Shown: piece after piece, positions 29,881-42,439 of the stretch
Layout of the letters: each line of letters begins with the position of its first letter
Position numbering within the stretch: the stretch's first letter is position 1
From: Papilionanthe hookeriana x Papilionanthe teres
Lineage: Eukaryota; Streptophyta; Magnoliopsida; Asparagales; Orchidaceae
Reading direction: 5' to 3'
Assembly: GCA_022702705.1 (NCBI GenBank)
Contig: CM040425.1
Location: 8,324,001-8,388,000 of the forward strand
Length of the DNA stretch: 64,000 nt
Notes under the pieces: generated by a model
Database searches by the model: none
Told to the model about the DNA's origin: nothing
Seen by the model: only the letters and a program-made list of their open reading frames with translations
Made by a program: the position numbers and the translations under genes

Positions 29881-31020
29881 TCAGGTTGCGTAATACTTCT
29901 TCAAATATCGTCCATTAATTGGAAGCATAGGTCGTTCTCCACGGTAATTCACAAGTTGGTAGGAACCTCCAGATTAGACTGTCTCAACCACGAACGACCC
30001 CTCCCAAGTCGGTTCAAATTTACCTACTATCTTGCGGTGTGCAAGAATATGTCTCTTGAGAACTAGAACCAAGTCATCGACTTTGAATGTCCTTGGGCGG
30101 ACCAGTTTATCGTGGTCCTGGATCATCCTGGCTTGATACAATTCCAAATTCTGCTCCGCTGAAAGTCGTTTCCCTTCCAAGCTTTCCAATTCTTCTAGTT
30201 GTAATTTGGCATTCTCTTCTATAGTAATTTTGTTCGCAACTGCGATTCTGAGAGACGGAAGCTGAACCTCCAAGGGTAAGACGGCTTCGGACCCATACAC
30301 TGGAGTGTAGGGCGTAGACTAAGTAGGAGTTCTGAAATTCATTCTGTAGGCCCATAAGGCTTCTAACAACTTCTCGTGCCAATTTCTTTTGTTGTCATCC
30401 AAAGTTTTCTTCAGAATTTGGATGAGAGTTTTATTAAAAGCCTCGGCCACGCCGTTTGCTCTTAGGTAGTAGATTTTCGAATATCGCCAATCAATCCCGT
30501 GTCTTCTGATAAAACTATTAATCTTTGTACTTCTGAACGCGGACCCATTATCTGAGATAATTCTGCGCGACACCCTGAAACGGTAGAAGATTTGATTCTT
30601 GAAGAATTGTAGCACGTGATGTGCTTTCACTTCTCTGAGCGGTATAGCTTCTGCCCACTTGGAGAAGTAATATGTCGTTGCAAGAATGAAGCGATGTCCT
30701 CTTGAAGAAGGCGGTTCTATCGAACCCACGATATCTGTGCCCCAACACTCAAATGACCAGGACGCGATTGTCGGATGCAGAACATTTGGGGGTTGATGTA
30801 GAACCACTCCATGCACTTGGAATTGATGACAACTTTTGGCAACTTTCATGCAATCGGTCATCATCGAGGGCCAGTAGTACCCTAGTCTCTTAATCTTCAT
30901 TTTCATTTTCGGACCTGACTGATGAGTGCCACAAAGTCATGAGTGCACTTCTTTAACAATTTCACGGGCCTCGGGCTCGCTTAGGCACCTTAGCCACATC
31001 TGTTCAAAAGACATTCTGTA
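29881..31020 (-). pseudogene. pol: Tat/Ogre integrase of element A
   Basis: Integrase of a Ty3/gypsy retrotransposon, which inserts the cDNA into host chromatin. Read on the minus strand: a zinc-binding His region (EVHS, then LCGTHQ), a Cys pair in DCMKVAKSCHQ, then the catalytic triad Asp in GTDIVG (codon at 30735), Asp in ISDNGSAF (30552) and Glu in VAEAFNKT (30444), the last two separated by 35 residues (DD35E). The C-terminus has PVYGSEAVLPLEV and ends PINGRYLKKYYAT before TGA at 29883-29881. The frame is continuous with stops only at 30939-30937, 30321-30319 and 29976-29974, so decay is by substitution alone. It is contiguous with the archaic RNase H upstream and followed by the AlkB-like ORF. 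Confidence 0.9.
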
Positions 31021-31487
31021 TAACATATTATTTATTAATGTGTAAGACATAGTTCTTTTTTTGATCTGATGAGCTAATGACTTATCGTCCAGTAGGTTTC
31101 CTATTTGCAAATAGTCTATTAATGGCTGTCACCAATCTTCTGCATTTTTTGTTATTGCTGTAACTGTTTCTTCTTCTTTTCCTTCTGATTGGTGTATTGT
31201 ATCCATGTCGAGCTGTGATAGGACCTGTCGTCCCTGAACTGACATTTCAACTGATTCATCTTGTAAGCAGGCAAGATCTTTTGTGAGGCAGGCTAACACA
31301 TCTGTGAGAGCATTTTCTCTTCTGGGAATCTTATAGATCGTTACATTCGGAATCTGCTCCAACAAATTCATGGCATACTGAAAGTATTGCTCGAGTCTTG
31401 GTTTTAAAATTTTGTACTGTCCGGCGACCTGTTGAATGATCAACTGAGAATCGCCGTAGATGTTGATATCGGTTATCCCCATCTGAA
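31021..31487 (-). pseudogene. pol: Archaic-type RNase H domain of element A, truncated
   Basis: Second, archaic-type RNase H that sits between RT-RNase H and integrase in the Tat/Ogre lineage. Visible are MGITDINIYGDSQLIIQQ, with a catalytic Asp in GDS, then VAGQYK, and IPRRENALTDVLACLT carrying the C-terminal Asp. One in-frame stop (31131-31129) separates it from the linker into integrase, in the same frame. Its N-terminal part, RT and gag are missing: sequence switches at about 31490 to the truncated LTR of element X. Copy B continues past this point (45780 onwards), so the break is real. Confidence 0.85.
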
Positions 31488-31489
31488 TG

Positions 31490-33752
31490 GTTTAATTAGG
31501 TCTAACCAATTAGACCTAATTAAACCATTAGACCTTAACTAACTAAGGTTTAATCAAACCTAAACCCTAATTAGATCTAACCATTAGATCTAATTAAACC
31601 ATTAAGTCTTAACTAACTAAGGCTTAACTAAATTCAAATCCTAATTAGATCTAAACCTTAGACTTAATAAGACCATTAAGCCTTAATTAACCAAGGTTTA
31701 ACAAAAATCAAACCTGACTTAAGTCTAACACATTTAGACTTATGTCAAACCAAACTTAGTTAGATCTAAGTCAAACTTAGGTTCAACCCACACTGAACCT
31801 AAATTAAACCTAAACCTAACTTAAGTTTAACCGACATTAGACTTAAGTCAAACCAAACTTAGGTTCAACCTGACATGAACCTAAGTCAAAATCTAACCAA
31901 ACTTAAGTCTAACCCATATTGACTCAAGTTAAACCAAACTTAGCCAAATATAACCTAACTTGAGTCCAACCTAAACTTGAACTCAAGTTAACCTAAACCT
32001 TAGGTTCAACCCACATTGAACCTAACCTAAACCTACCTAACTTGAGTCCAACCTAACTTGAACTCAAGTTAACCTAGACCTTAGGTTCAACCTACATTGA
32101 ACCTAACCTAAACCCAACCTAACTTGAACTTAAGTTAACCTAAACCTTAGGTTCAACCCACATTGAACCTAACCTAAGCCCAACCCAACTTGAACTCAAG
32201 TAAACCTAAACTTTAGGTTCAATCCACATTGAACCTAACTTAAACTCAAACATAACCTAACTCGAATTCAATCCAACTTCGAACTCAAGTTAACCCAAAT
32301 CTTAGGTCCAATCCATATCGAACCTAACTTAAACTCAAACATGACCTAACTTCAATTCAATCCAACTTGAACTCAAGTTAATCTAAATCTTAGGTCCAAT
32401 CCACATTGAACCTAAATTCAACCTAAACCAAAGTTAAGTCTAATCTACATTAGACTTAAATCAAACCGAACTCGAGTTCAACCCCTAATGAACTTAAGAC
32501 AATCCTAAATCTAAGTCCGACAAAATATAGACTTGATTAAGACTTAAACCTTACCTAAAATGGATTTGAATGGTCTATAATTCTAATTAAGTCTAATTTA
32601 TTAGGCTTGATTAACCTTTAAATCCTATTTAAACAAGGTTTAAAATTTAATTAAGTCCATCCAAAACCAAACCTTTTAACTTAAGTTCAAACAGACATGA
32701 ACTCGAGTTAATTAAATTCAATCAACATTGAATTTAACTTAGATTCAATCAGAAATGAATCCAAGTTAATTCAATCAATATTGAATTTAAACCTTTTAAC
32801 TTAAGTTCAAATATACATGAACTCGAGTTAATCAAATTCAATCAACATTGAATTTAACTAAGAATCAATCAGACATGAATCCAAGTTAATTCAATTAATA
32901 TTGAATTTAACTTTAAACCTATTAACTTAAGTTCAAACAGACATGAACTCGAGTTATTCAAATTCAATCAACATTGAATTTAACTTAGGTTCAACTAGAC
33001 ATGAGCCTAAGTTAGTTCAATTAATATTGAATTAAACTTTAAATCTTTTGATACGATATTGATTTTCTTTGCATGTTATAGGGTGTGCCAACTCTATTTT
33101 GCAGGACGCCGACGACGGAATATTAGCAACAAAACAAAACAAAACTTTTAGGTTAGACATATAACCTGAAACTTTTCAACAAGACAACAACATTAAAAAC
33201 AAAACAAAACTTTTAGGTTAGACATATAACCTGAAACTTTTCAACACAACAACGACATGACAACAAAACCAAAACCTTTAGAGTTAGACATAATACCTAA
33301 AGTATTCAATAACATGATATAACGACATTTGGGAGTGATAGTGGGTATATCTCTCCTTAAAATAAATCTTTTAGAAAACAAATGATTAACATTAATAGAA
33401 GTTTTCTTAAACAATCGAGAATTGTTTAAGATGTAATTAACTATAGAGGCTTACCTCTATAGGAGATCTAAAAGAACCCAAAATAGAAATCTCTGGTTTA
33501 CCATGATTTTCTTAATATGAAAATTCTAGAATACGTTATTCTAGAATATCCTCATATAAGAATTATCATAAACACCTTTTTCTATTATTAGTCCTAAAAA
33601 TTCTCTAAATCCTTCATAAGATTTATACGAATAAAACTAAGCTAATATTAGATGGCGACTCCTTGACATTGACATGATATATTGGATGGCGATGACATGA
33701 TGACATCATCATCATCAACCAATGATATATATATTTCTTTCCATCGCCACCA
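31490..33752 (+). mobile_element. 5' LTR of element X, 5'-truncated
   Basis: Matches the right-hand LTR at about 58740-61233 closely along its whole length, with only scattered differences plus one 235-bp deletion at about 33054. It ends CGCCACCA at 33752, six bases before a primer-binding site, so it is a plus-strand 5' LTR. The left junction with RNase H of element A is not an LTR start; about 6 kb of U3 and leader are missing, probably by a deletion that also removed part of A. Confidence 0.8.
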
Positions 33753-33758
33753 AGAGAG

Positions 33759-33776
33759 TGGCGACTCCGCTGGGGA
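33759..33776 (+). other. Primer-binding site of element X (tRNA-Arg type)
   Basis: TGGCGACTCCGCTGGGGA, the primer-binding sequence typical of Ogre/Tat elements and complementary to the 3' end of a plant tRNA-Arg (assignment from memory). It lies six bases after the LTR end and fixes the plus orientation of element X. Confidence 0.8.
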
Positions 33777-33884
33777 CAATCTTTCTTCTCATCTTTTGTT
33801 ATCATTTGTTTTCATTTCAAAATTTAAAAAAAAATAAAAAATAAAAATTCCCAGTTTATAAATAAGTCGATAATATTCGTTTTT

Positions 33885-33897
33885 CTTGAAATTACAG
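33885..33897 (+). promoter_or_regulatory. 3' splice site before the ORF of element X
   Basis: TTCGTTTTTCTTGAAATTACAG ends at 33897, ten bases before the ATG at 33908. The arrangement mirrors the splice site before the AlkB-like ORF in element A. A donor-like site in the LTR leader (56552/56553 in LTR2) could pair with it and remove U5 and the primer-binding site from the mRNA. Confidence 0.45.
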
Positions 33898-33907
33898 AAA
33901 AATCGCA

Positions 33908-34447
33908 ATGGATTCTCCAAATTCGATCTTTTCTTACTTTCAAGACTTTGACATACCAATAGAGGAAAATCCTCCCTTCTATCATAATGATTATGGATTA
34001 TTTAGTGAAACGAAATTCATATTAGATAATCCATATCAAACTGATTCTCAATCTTTTCAAGAATTTGGCTTGCAACCTTATGAAGACTTTCCGAATTTTA
34101 CGTACAATTTACTGAATATACACCCGAAGAACCTTACACCTCGAAGAAATGAAAAGAAGAGTGATAAGAAAGGAAAACAAGTTTACGAGGAAGATGATGT
34201 TCTACCATCATCTATGTATGAGATCGGATCTTCTTCAAGGAACGTTCATGAAACTCCTTCATTTAAAAGAAAGAAAAGGTGGAACGAAAACGATAATTTT
34301 GAAACACTTGAATTTCAACAGAATATTTTTGGAAATCCTTCCTTTTTAGAGGAAAATCAATATATTCCAATTCTCGTTGAATACACCGACAATTCCTTTC
34401 AACCTAAAAGATCTCCCCATTTCGTGTTGTACATTCAGAGTGTTTAA
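33908..34447 (+). CDS. Unrecognised 179-residue ORF of element X
   Basis: Intact frame from ATG at 33908 to TAA at 34447, 132 bases after the primer-binding site, where gag normally starts. The first 80 residues are acidic and aromatic-rich (MDSPNSIFSYFQDFDIP, NDYGLFSETKF). The middle is strongly basic (RRNEKKSDKKGKQ, then FKRKKRW). No zinc knuckle, capsid or enzyme motif is seen, so I do not assign a function. It could be the N-terminal part of a Tat/Ogre gag or an accessory ORF of a non-autonomous element. LTR copy 3 of element B begins within about 20 bases of the stop, so the original C-terminus may have been replaced. A good 3' splice site precedes it. Confidence 0.6.
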   Translation: MDSPNSIFSYFQDFDIPIEENPPFYHNDYGLFSETKFILDNPYQTDSQSFQEFGLQPYEDFPNFTYNLLNIHPKNLTPRRNEKKSDKKGKQVYEEDDVLPSSMYEIGSSSRNVHETPSFKRKKRWNENDNFETLEFQQNIFGNPSFLEENQYIPILVEYTDNSFQPKRSPHFVLYIQSV

Positions 34448-35199
34448 GAGATTAGCACGAAAAGAAAAATGATTTTATCTTGCAATAACTTTTAACTTAG
34501 TTTTGGTTTCGATTTTAGGGACTATCCTAAAGGTGTGGGTTTTCATGCAACAGCTTAGTTTTCTTCTATCATGCAAGAAAAGCAAATGCGATGCGATTAA
34601 TGAAATTACAATAATGTAAATCGCAAGAAAGTAAATTGCAATAAAATGTTACACTGAGGGTTTTCCCGCTATCCCAAGCCGCACTTAAAGCACAATTGAA
34701 ATATTAAGCAAGTTCCTGTGTAAAGCTAAGGTAAGGGTTAGTGTTTCTTACCAAATTCCTAATCCTATAGCTAGTCATTTCCTATGACGTCTAGGTTCCT
34801 CGTTTTCGTTCGAAGACGATTTTCTTCATCAAAGAATAATTAAATTCAATTGTTCTTATAAACATCCTATCATATTGGTGAAAGTGTTTAAGAAGAATCT
34901 TAAACATCTTTTCAATATTTCTAGGATTGCTTTAAGTCCAAATGAATTCAATTACACAAATGAATTAATCGTCCAAGAATTTCAAGTTTTGTTATCTTGT
35001 CAGTTGAACTGTGACATTTGAATATCCTATAAGTGAAGTAACTTTTCATTTAATATTCATTGGTGAGTTATGATAACTAAAGCTTTAGAGGGTAAATTGG
35101 TGATTTAGTTCGAATTCAATTAATGTGGTTTAAATTTGGAATAATGTTCAAGTTATTTTAGATTTATTTTGAATTCTTTATGTCTTTCGGTGATGTTAT

Positions 35200-35520
35200 T
35201 TAATTCAACTTAATTTAATTTAATTTAATTTAATTGAGTTTTAATTTAATTTAATTCAATTTAATTCAATTTGGTTTGACTTGATGTTACATTAAATTAA
35301 TTTGATTTAATTTACTTAATTTAATTTAATTTGATTTGATTTGTTCAATTTAATTTAATTTTTGATTTAATTTAATTTAATTTAATTTGATTTTATTTAT
35401 TTATTTAATTTTAATTTAATTTAATTTAATTTAATTTAATTTAATTTAATTTAATTTAATTGAATTTAATTGAATTTATTTAATTTAATTTAATTTTTAA
35501 TTTAATTTTATTTTTAATTT
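35200..35520. repeat. (AATTT/TTTAA)n low-complexity expansion in U5
   Basis: Long run of AATTTAATTT-like pentamers. Copies 1 and 2 have only a looser TTAAT-rich tract at the aligned places (14560-14720 and 21040-21200), so the expansion is specific to copy 3. Confidence 0.85.
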
Positions 35521-38500
35521 TAATTGAAATTTTTTTTAAAAAAGAGTTTAATAATTTAATTTTAGTTTAATGATTAAGTCTCTTAATGTTTTGAATTTGA
35601 GTTATCATTTTAATTAAGAATTGAATACACGAGATAATTAATTTAGGGATTTTTTAAATTAAAGAATAAATCTCTTTCCTAATAATATCCCTATTTTAAT
35701 AATTCCAATTTTATTATTCTTCCAAATGTAATCAATTATTTAATTAAGGTTTAATTATTTTAAATTGCTTAATGGGTTTCTACCCTTTAATTATTTAAAT
35801 TTCAATCATCATCCAAATCGCATTAGGATCAAATATTTTACTTGTTAATTTTTTATTAAACCTGTGTTTTAATTAAGGATTTAAAATTTTAATTACCACT
35901 TTACCTTTTTAAGCTTAATAATTTCATAACTCACTAAATTGAACTCAAATGAACTTGAAATTTTTATGTGACTTCAATCATATGTCAATAAAGACATGAG
36001 AGGAGAAAATGCGATTTTTTTGTATTTAATTTATTTGTGTAATTATTTTTGGTAGAAAATAGAGATTTCAAGAAAATTTAATAACATGACCAAGAGAAAG
36101 TTTCTATCCTTAAAAAAATTAGACATTTCTAATGACTAGAGACCACTTGGACCAATTTTTGGTGATTTTTTGAATTATATTATTTTTATTATAATTATTT
36201 TAAGTTTTGGAGTGTTAATTAATTTTCGGCAATAAAATAAATGTTAAAAAATGAATTTTATATTTTTCAAAAATCTCTCTAATATCAAGAAAATCAGTAG
36301 AATCAAATTTTACAATTTTCTCGATTTTTCTTGGTGATTTATTATAATTATTTTAGTGAAAAATGCTAGAAAATACATTTTTTTAATTTTAAAATTACCC
36401 TAGAGCTTTAAAATTTAATATCTCACTAAATAGACTCAAGAAAAATATGGGTCCGTTCAAGTGATTAAAAATTCAAAATGTGTGTCATTTTGGTGAATTT
36501 TATTATTTTTGTGATTTCTTTTATTATTTTTTAATTCTTAAAAATATTAAAATAATATTAAAAATCAACTTTTTTAGAAAAATTGAAATTTTAATTTTCT
36601 TAAATTCCCTAATATCGCAGAGGCTCCAAAACCAATTTGGTGAATTTTTGAAAGATATTTTGAAAGTTATGAATTTTTTAAAGTTTAAAATGACTAAGCG
36701 GCTTAATAAACCCATTTAGTAGGGTTAACCAAGTCCACCGGGACTCAAACTTTTATGGTGGATTCCTCTCGATCCTAAAGGTCGATGGAGAATTGATTTC
36801 AAGTCAATTTGATATATGGTTAGCTCTAATTAATTAGAGACTCATTTTGAGTGTTTAAGCCAATTAGGGTTATTTAAATGAACTAACTCAAAACCTATTT
36901 TTCCTAGGGTCCTCTCGGTCATAAGGAACATCATCAAATTTTCCTAGAATTTATTTCATAACATGCTATTTATTGGAATTAAAATACTCAAAAACAACAT
37001 GAACTTGAAAAATCAATAACTTTTCATAGGATGACCTCGACTTTGGAAAATTCAGAATGTTCCCACCCGTAGGCTTCAAGCTCCTATAGTCTCATGCCAT
37101 GGTGAATTGTATGCATGCATGGAGAATTAAAAATATGCAGAGTAAATAAATTATTAAAAATAAAATACTTGATGAAATTAAGTAATTTCTTCACATTATT
37201 CTCCTCTGCTTCACTCGAGCAAGAGGGTATTTTTATTTTATTTTTATGATTTTCCTACACAAAGTTATGAATTTTTGAAGTTTAGGGAATTAAATAAATA
37301 GAAAATACTCCTAATTTTCTATTTATCCACGCGCGCCGCGTCAACCCCTGGGCACGCCCGAACGCACACGCGTCGCGCTCCCATTCGACGCCGCTATCCG
37401 AGCCGGCCACCGGCTCCCGCGGTTCTCGTACCGTCTCCCGATCCGGCGCGATCCTCGGCCGTCCGTCCGCGTGTATTAAATGAACGACATCCGTTCATCG
37501 TCCCCAAGTGTCCTCACCCGAGAGCCGTCCACACCAACCCCTAAGATCTCACTCGATACTCAATGGATTTTCGTGTTCTTATACTCTATGGATTCTTATT
37601 GAAGAGACGAATACATCTATACGTGATCATGCATTGAAATTAAAGCATTTGAAATGGAGAATCCTAAGCTCTAGATGAAGAATTAGTTCTACACCTTTGC
37701 TCGCAGAAGTGTGGTTTCGATCCGAGGGTTGTTGCACCTTCGATTGGATCCCGCAAGCTCCGCATGAAGTCTCCTGTCCGTAACGTCTAGGGGTGATTTC
37801 GACCAAGCCCGATCACAAAGCTTGGAGGTTGGAGCAACCGGGGTGGCCTCGGAGATGGGGCTTTTGTCGGTGGACACCTTCCCTGTCCGTGAAGGTGTAG
37901 AACCAATCAATTTGGGGATTGGCTCACCGTGGAGAAATGTCCCGGTTTTGGGCCTAGATTTCAACTCCGAAATTGAGCTTCCGCGCAGAAGAAATGGCAG
38001 GGATTTCGCCGGGATCAAGTGCTCTGTATGGGGAGTAACTGGAACAATTTTGCGTAGTTTCCTTAAGGTTTGTTTTAGCACCTCTCATGGCCGAGAGGGG
38101 GTGGTGCTTAAATAGGGAGGGTGGAGGGCCTCCTGTGGAGAGTTAGAGCTTTGGATCGGCCTTGCCTTTGCAAGAGAAGAACAGCCTCCAATGGCCACCT
38201 GGGATGGGGCAACACAGTGAGAATTCCAAGTTGGGCTCATGCGAGCTCTCGGCCATGGTGTTTTCCTACGACCTGTGCGGGCCGGCCTAAGCAGTATGGG
38301 TCACCCTCGTGTCCAGTGGGCTTGGGCTTCTGGAGGCTTGTGCAATCAATTGGCCATGGACATGTAAAGGGTTTGAATCAAATGGAATGGGAAAGGGCTA
38401 GTTTTGGGTCTAAATGGGTCAACCCTTGCCTTGGGTTAGGTTCACCCTCCAAGGTCAATTTGGGTCAAGGGAATGTCACTTGATCACTTGATTTGTGGGG

Positions 38501-40799
38501 TCAAGTCACAATCCAAGTACAATTGCTCTAAGATTTAAGAGTTGAGTCATGGAAGTGGTTAATCACTCTTAATAGAATATGGAAAGGGCCTCCTCCTCTT
38601 GCCATCTTGGGTATGGTGAGGTGGAAAGCAGATTCCATGGCTCTCATGGCTCCCATGTGGCTCATGCATGGCTTCATGGCTCACCTTTGGTCGGGAAAAG
38701 TTAAGTCAATTTCATGGAAATGGATTTAAGAAAATTTTGTATTTTGATGGGAATTTGTATGGGGCTTAATTTGGAATGGCTTCATGATGAATTTTCAAAC
38801 TTAGGATTGATTTAATTAAGGGCATGATGAGGAAGAATTGTCATATGGGCTTTAGTAAAATTTGGGCTTTTAGGAAGATTTTATAAGCTTGCTTTTGGTT
38901 TAAAAAAAAAGATTTATGGATGGGAATTTTGTAGAAGTTTGGGCCAAACAAATGTTGTGTTTAGTTCATAGATGTGTCATGAGTGATTTGAAGCAAATTG
39001 GGAGTGATTTGGGTTTGAATTGGGTTGAATTTGGGCTTCTTTGGTGAATGGGCTAATATGGGTCAAATTGGGCTAATTCTGGGCCAATGTTGGGCTAGGT
39101 TGAAATTAATGTAAAATAAATGTTGGGAAATGTTTATGGGAGTGTTTCAAAGAGGTTTTGGCTTTGGTTGGGTTTTGATTTTGGGTTTTGGGCTTATTTG
39201 GGTTAGGTTTCGGTTTAGGGCCAAAATTGGGCCTTTTAGCTTTGGATTGAATTTGAGTGGGGTTTGGGTCCAACTTTGGGCAAATCATGTTAGTGTTTTG
39301 CTTGTGGGGATGCTAAGGAAGATTTAGAAAAGATTTGGGGTCAATTGGAGTTGAATTGGGTGAGTTTGGGTTAGGTTTGGGGTCATGGGTCCAAATTGGG
39401 CTTTAAGGCCAAAAGTGAAATCGATCCAAATGTCAATCAAATTGAACTTGGATTTGGTCTATATTGGTGTTGGGAATGTTGAATTGAAGTTTAGAATTTG
39501 AATTGGACCAGAATTTGGGTCAATTGGATAGGTTTGGTTTGACATTGGGTTCACTTTGGATTAAAATGGATCCAATTGGGGGTTTTGATAAAAGTAGGGT
39601 AAATTGACAAAATTGGCCCATGGTGTAGTTGAACAAAATGAAATTGGGAATATTTGGATTTTCTGAATTTTCTGGGAATTTTCGAATTTTTGGATTTTTG
39701 GGTCAAGAGGGGTATTTTTGGTATTCGAGGGTATTTGGAGGTATTTTTGGAATTTTTGGTATTTTTGCATGGATGATCAATTTGAGTGATGTGGAAATGT
39801 TTGGGATTGATTTTGGGGAATTTTGGGTAATTTAGGTGATTTTGGAAATTTTGGGTAGTTTTGCAAGTGGTTTTCATGTGCTAGGGTAGTGTGGTCCCTA
39901 GGGTCAAAAATTGAAAATTTGGAAAAATTGAAGATTAGGTGAATGTAAGTGGAATGAAATCATTTTGGTTGAGCCATGAAGCCACATCAAGCCCACATGA
40001 GCCATGAAGGGACTCATTCGAGGCATTCATCATGTTGTTCCTAACCCTCTTAGCTAAGGGCTTAGGGTTAAGGACCATCCATGTGAATCACCTACATGAT
40101 GGTGAGGTCAAGTTAGGTATGGGTGTGGTTTTAGGGAGTGTGTGTGAAAGTGTAGTGTATAAGTGTAGTGTGTGTGTAAGTCAGCCCCTTCACTGCACTG
40201 TGCCACTCAGTAAGGGGCCATGCCAAAGAGTCCTACAGAACTCATCCTTTAAACTTCCACATTCGATTTCAACCCCCTCTGTGTGATTAGGGGTCTATAG
40301 TCAAGTTTGTGGAGTTTGAAGGGAGTTTAGAAGTGGTTTGAAATTTAGAAGGTTGATCCAATTCTAGTCCTCTAAGATAGTCAAAGGAAAAGCCTAAGGC
40401 TGATCCCAAGCACTAAAAGAAGAAGAGAAGACCTCATCAAATTGTAGTCAACAAATGGACTCTGACAGGTGTGGGCAATGACCAGCACACCGTGCGTATT
40501 GGTGTTGACCGGCCATCAAGAAACCAACACAAACATGTCCAAGTGACAAACTTAGGACTAAGTAGAATAGTTTCGTTGGGGAGTGTCAAGCATATCTCTA
40601 AAACCGGAGATTCCCGAATCCCCGCCGGGGAAAGGAAAAGAAGGTGAATTCCAAATCACATGGTCTGAGGAAATTTCAATTTAGATTTTGTTTCATTTCA
40701 TGTTCAAGTCATGATGTGTGAGTTTAGATTTCAATTTGGAGTTTTAATTTTAGGTTGAAATTTGTCAAAATTAATTCGAAAGGATTGATTCAAATGAAA

Positions 40800-41930
40800 T
40801 TGGAATTTTGTGGTTTTAGATGTAACATCTTCAACCCCAAAAGAAAATCGAATCGATCAATTTGATCGTCATAATGAGGAGAGATCTCGTACGAATGCGT
40901 ATTGGATGTAAAATCCTTAACCTCAAGAGTTTGATTTTGATGTATTTCACTGCACAGGGAAAGAATCCTAAAGCAATGGGCCTCCTGATGTAAAATCCTC
41001 AACCCCGAAAATTTGAATCTGATGTATTTACTGCGATGTGGAAAAGACCCTAGAGTAATGCAAGCCTTGATGTAAAATCCTCAACTCCAAGCATTTGATT
41101 TTGATGTACTTCATTGCGATAAAGGAAAAGATCCTAGCAATGCGCCTTTGGATGTAAAAATCAATTCAAAAGTTTGAATTTGATGTACTTCGTTGCGATA
41201 GTGGTTACAATCCCAGTACGTGGCCTCGATGTAAAATCCTCACCCAAAAGTTTGAATCGGATGTATTTCATTGCGATGTGGAAAAAGACCCTAGAGTACG
41301 TGGCCTCTGACAAAATCCTCAACTCCAAGAGTTTGATTTTGATGTACTCATTGCGATGTGGAAAGGATCCTAAAGCAATGCAAACATTGGATGTAAAATC
41401 CTCGACCCAAAAGTTTGAATTGATGTACTACTGCGACAGGGAAAGGATCCTACAATGCGCCTTGATGTAAAATCTCGATCAAAAGTTTGAATTTGATGTA
41501 CTTCATTGCGATAAAGGAAATGATCCTAAAGTACTACTTCTTTGGATGTAAAATCCTCGACCCAAAAGTTTGAATTTCACGTACTTCATTGCTATAGGAA
41601 AGGATCCTAGCAATGCTACTTGGATGTAAAATCCTCGACTCAAAAGTTTGAATTTGATGTACTTCATTGCGGCAGGAAAGGATCCTAAAGCAATGCATTG
41701 ACAAAATCCGACCCAAAAGTTTAAATTTGATGTACTTCATTGCGATAAGGAAAGAATCCTAGCATGCAACATTGATGTAAAATCTCGACCCAAAAGTTCG
41801 AATTGGATGTATTTCATTGCGATGTGGAAAGACTCATAATGCAAGTAAAATGATGTAAAATCCTCAACTCCAAGAGTTTGATTTTGATGTATTTCATTGG
41901 GAATCTGGAAAGATTGAATTTGAAATTCGA
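40800..41930. repeat. ~80-bp tandem array in U3 of LTR copy 3
   Basis: About 13 imperfect units carrying 'gatgtaaaatcctc', 'aaaagtttgaatttgatgta' and 'cattgcgat..ggaaaggatcct'. Spacing is irregular (about 70-90 bp) with many small indels. The position in U3 is the same as the 91-bp array of copy 2, but the unit sequence is different. Confidence 0.9.
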
Positions 41931-42110
41931 GTTGATTAAATTTGAAATTTGGAAGGATGAGTTTGAACTCGATTGAAATTCGATTTAAGATTCGAGTCGA
42001 TTTTGTTTATCTTTTAATGATTCAAATTTTATTTTATCGTTTCGTTTAGTGTCTATGTGAATTCGTGTTCGTCATTTTTAGATTTTTTTTTTTAAGGAAA
42101 GTTTTCTTTA

Positions 42111-42439
42111 TTCTCTTTTTTTATTTCTTTTCTCTCGTTCTTTGTTCGAAGTTCATTTAACTTTACCACAAGCTTCTCATTAATTTCAGACAAAAGAGGT
42201 GAAGGCCAAAAATGTGACATGGTCACTTTCATTCCAATCATATCGAAGATACACGTATAACTCGTATCCGGCATATATTTCATACGATCCACGTGTAGCA
42301 TCAAAACGGACATGATGATCTTCGTCGATCCATCAAGCGGCGCATCCGTCAAAAATCCATGTCCGAAGAAGGGGGTACATGGTTAATAACATCACCTTCC
42401 AAGCCATCCTCGACAAGGATGCCGTATGGATGTACGTCG
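42111..42439 (-). other. 3' tail of element B
   Basis: Homologous to the tail of element A, with the shared 'cagacaaaagaggtgaaggc' block near 42190 and a purine-rich run at its left end. It contains an 86-residue minus frame (42352-42092) that differs from the tail peptide of A and reads into the polypurine region, so it is not a convincing gene. Confidence 0.45.

Larger units (their letters stand above)
34460..42110 (-). mobile_element. 3' LTR of element B (copy 3)
   Basis: Aligns with LTR copy 2 from about 20220 onward, so about 1.3 kb of U5 is missing at the left, next to the ORF of element X. Shared blocks include the 'atcatgcaagaaaagcaaa' region (34568), the TTAAT-rich block, the segment missing from copy 1 (35770-36450), the GC-rich block (37330-37450), the leader with a donor-like site (37697) and the G/T-rich block (38980-39860). 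At the right a purine-rich run on the minus strand (about 42113-42135) marks the internal boundary. The U3 array (40800-41930) is unrelated to that of copy 2. Confidence 0.75.

Noticed and set aside
33660..33700. TGGCGACTCCTTGACATTGACATG, an additional primer-site-like start near 33653 and 61133
   Set aside because: Only the first ten bases match the primer site and it lies inside both LTR copies, so it cannot be the functional site; perhaps an old duplication.
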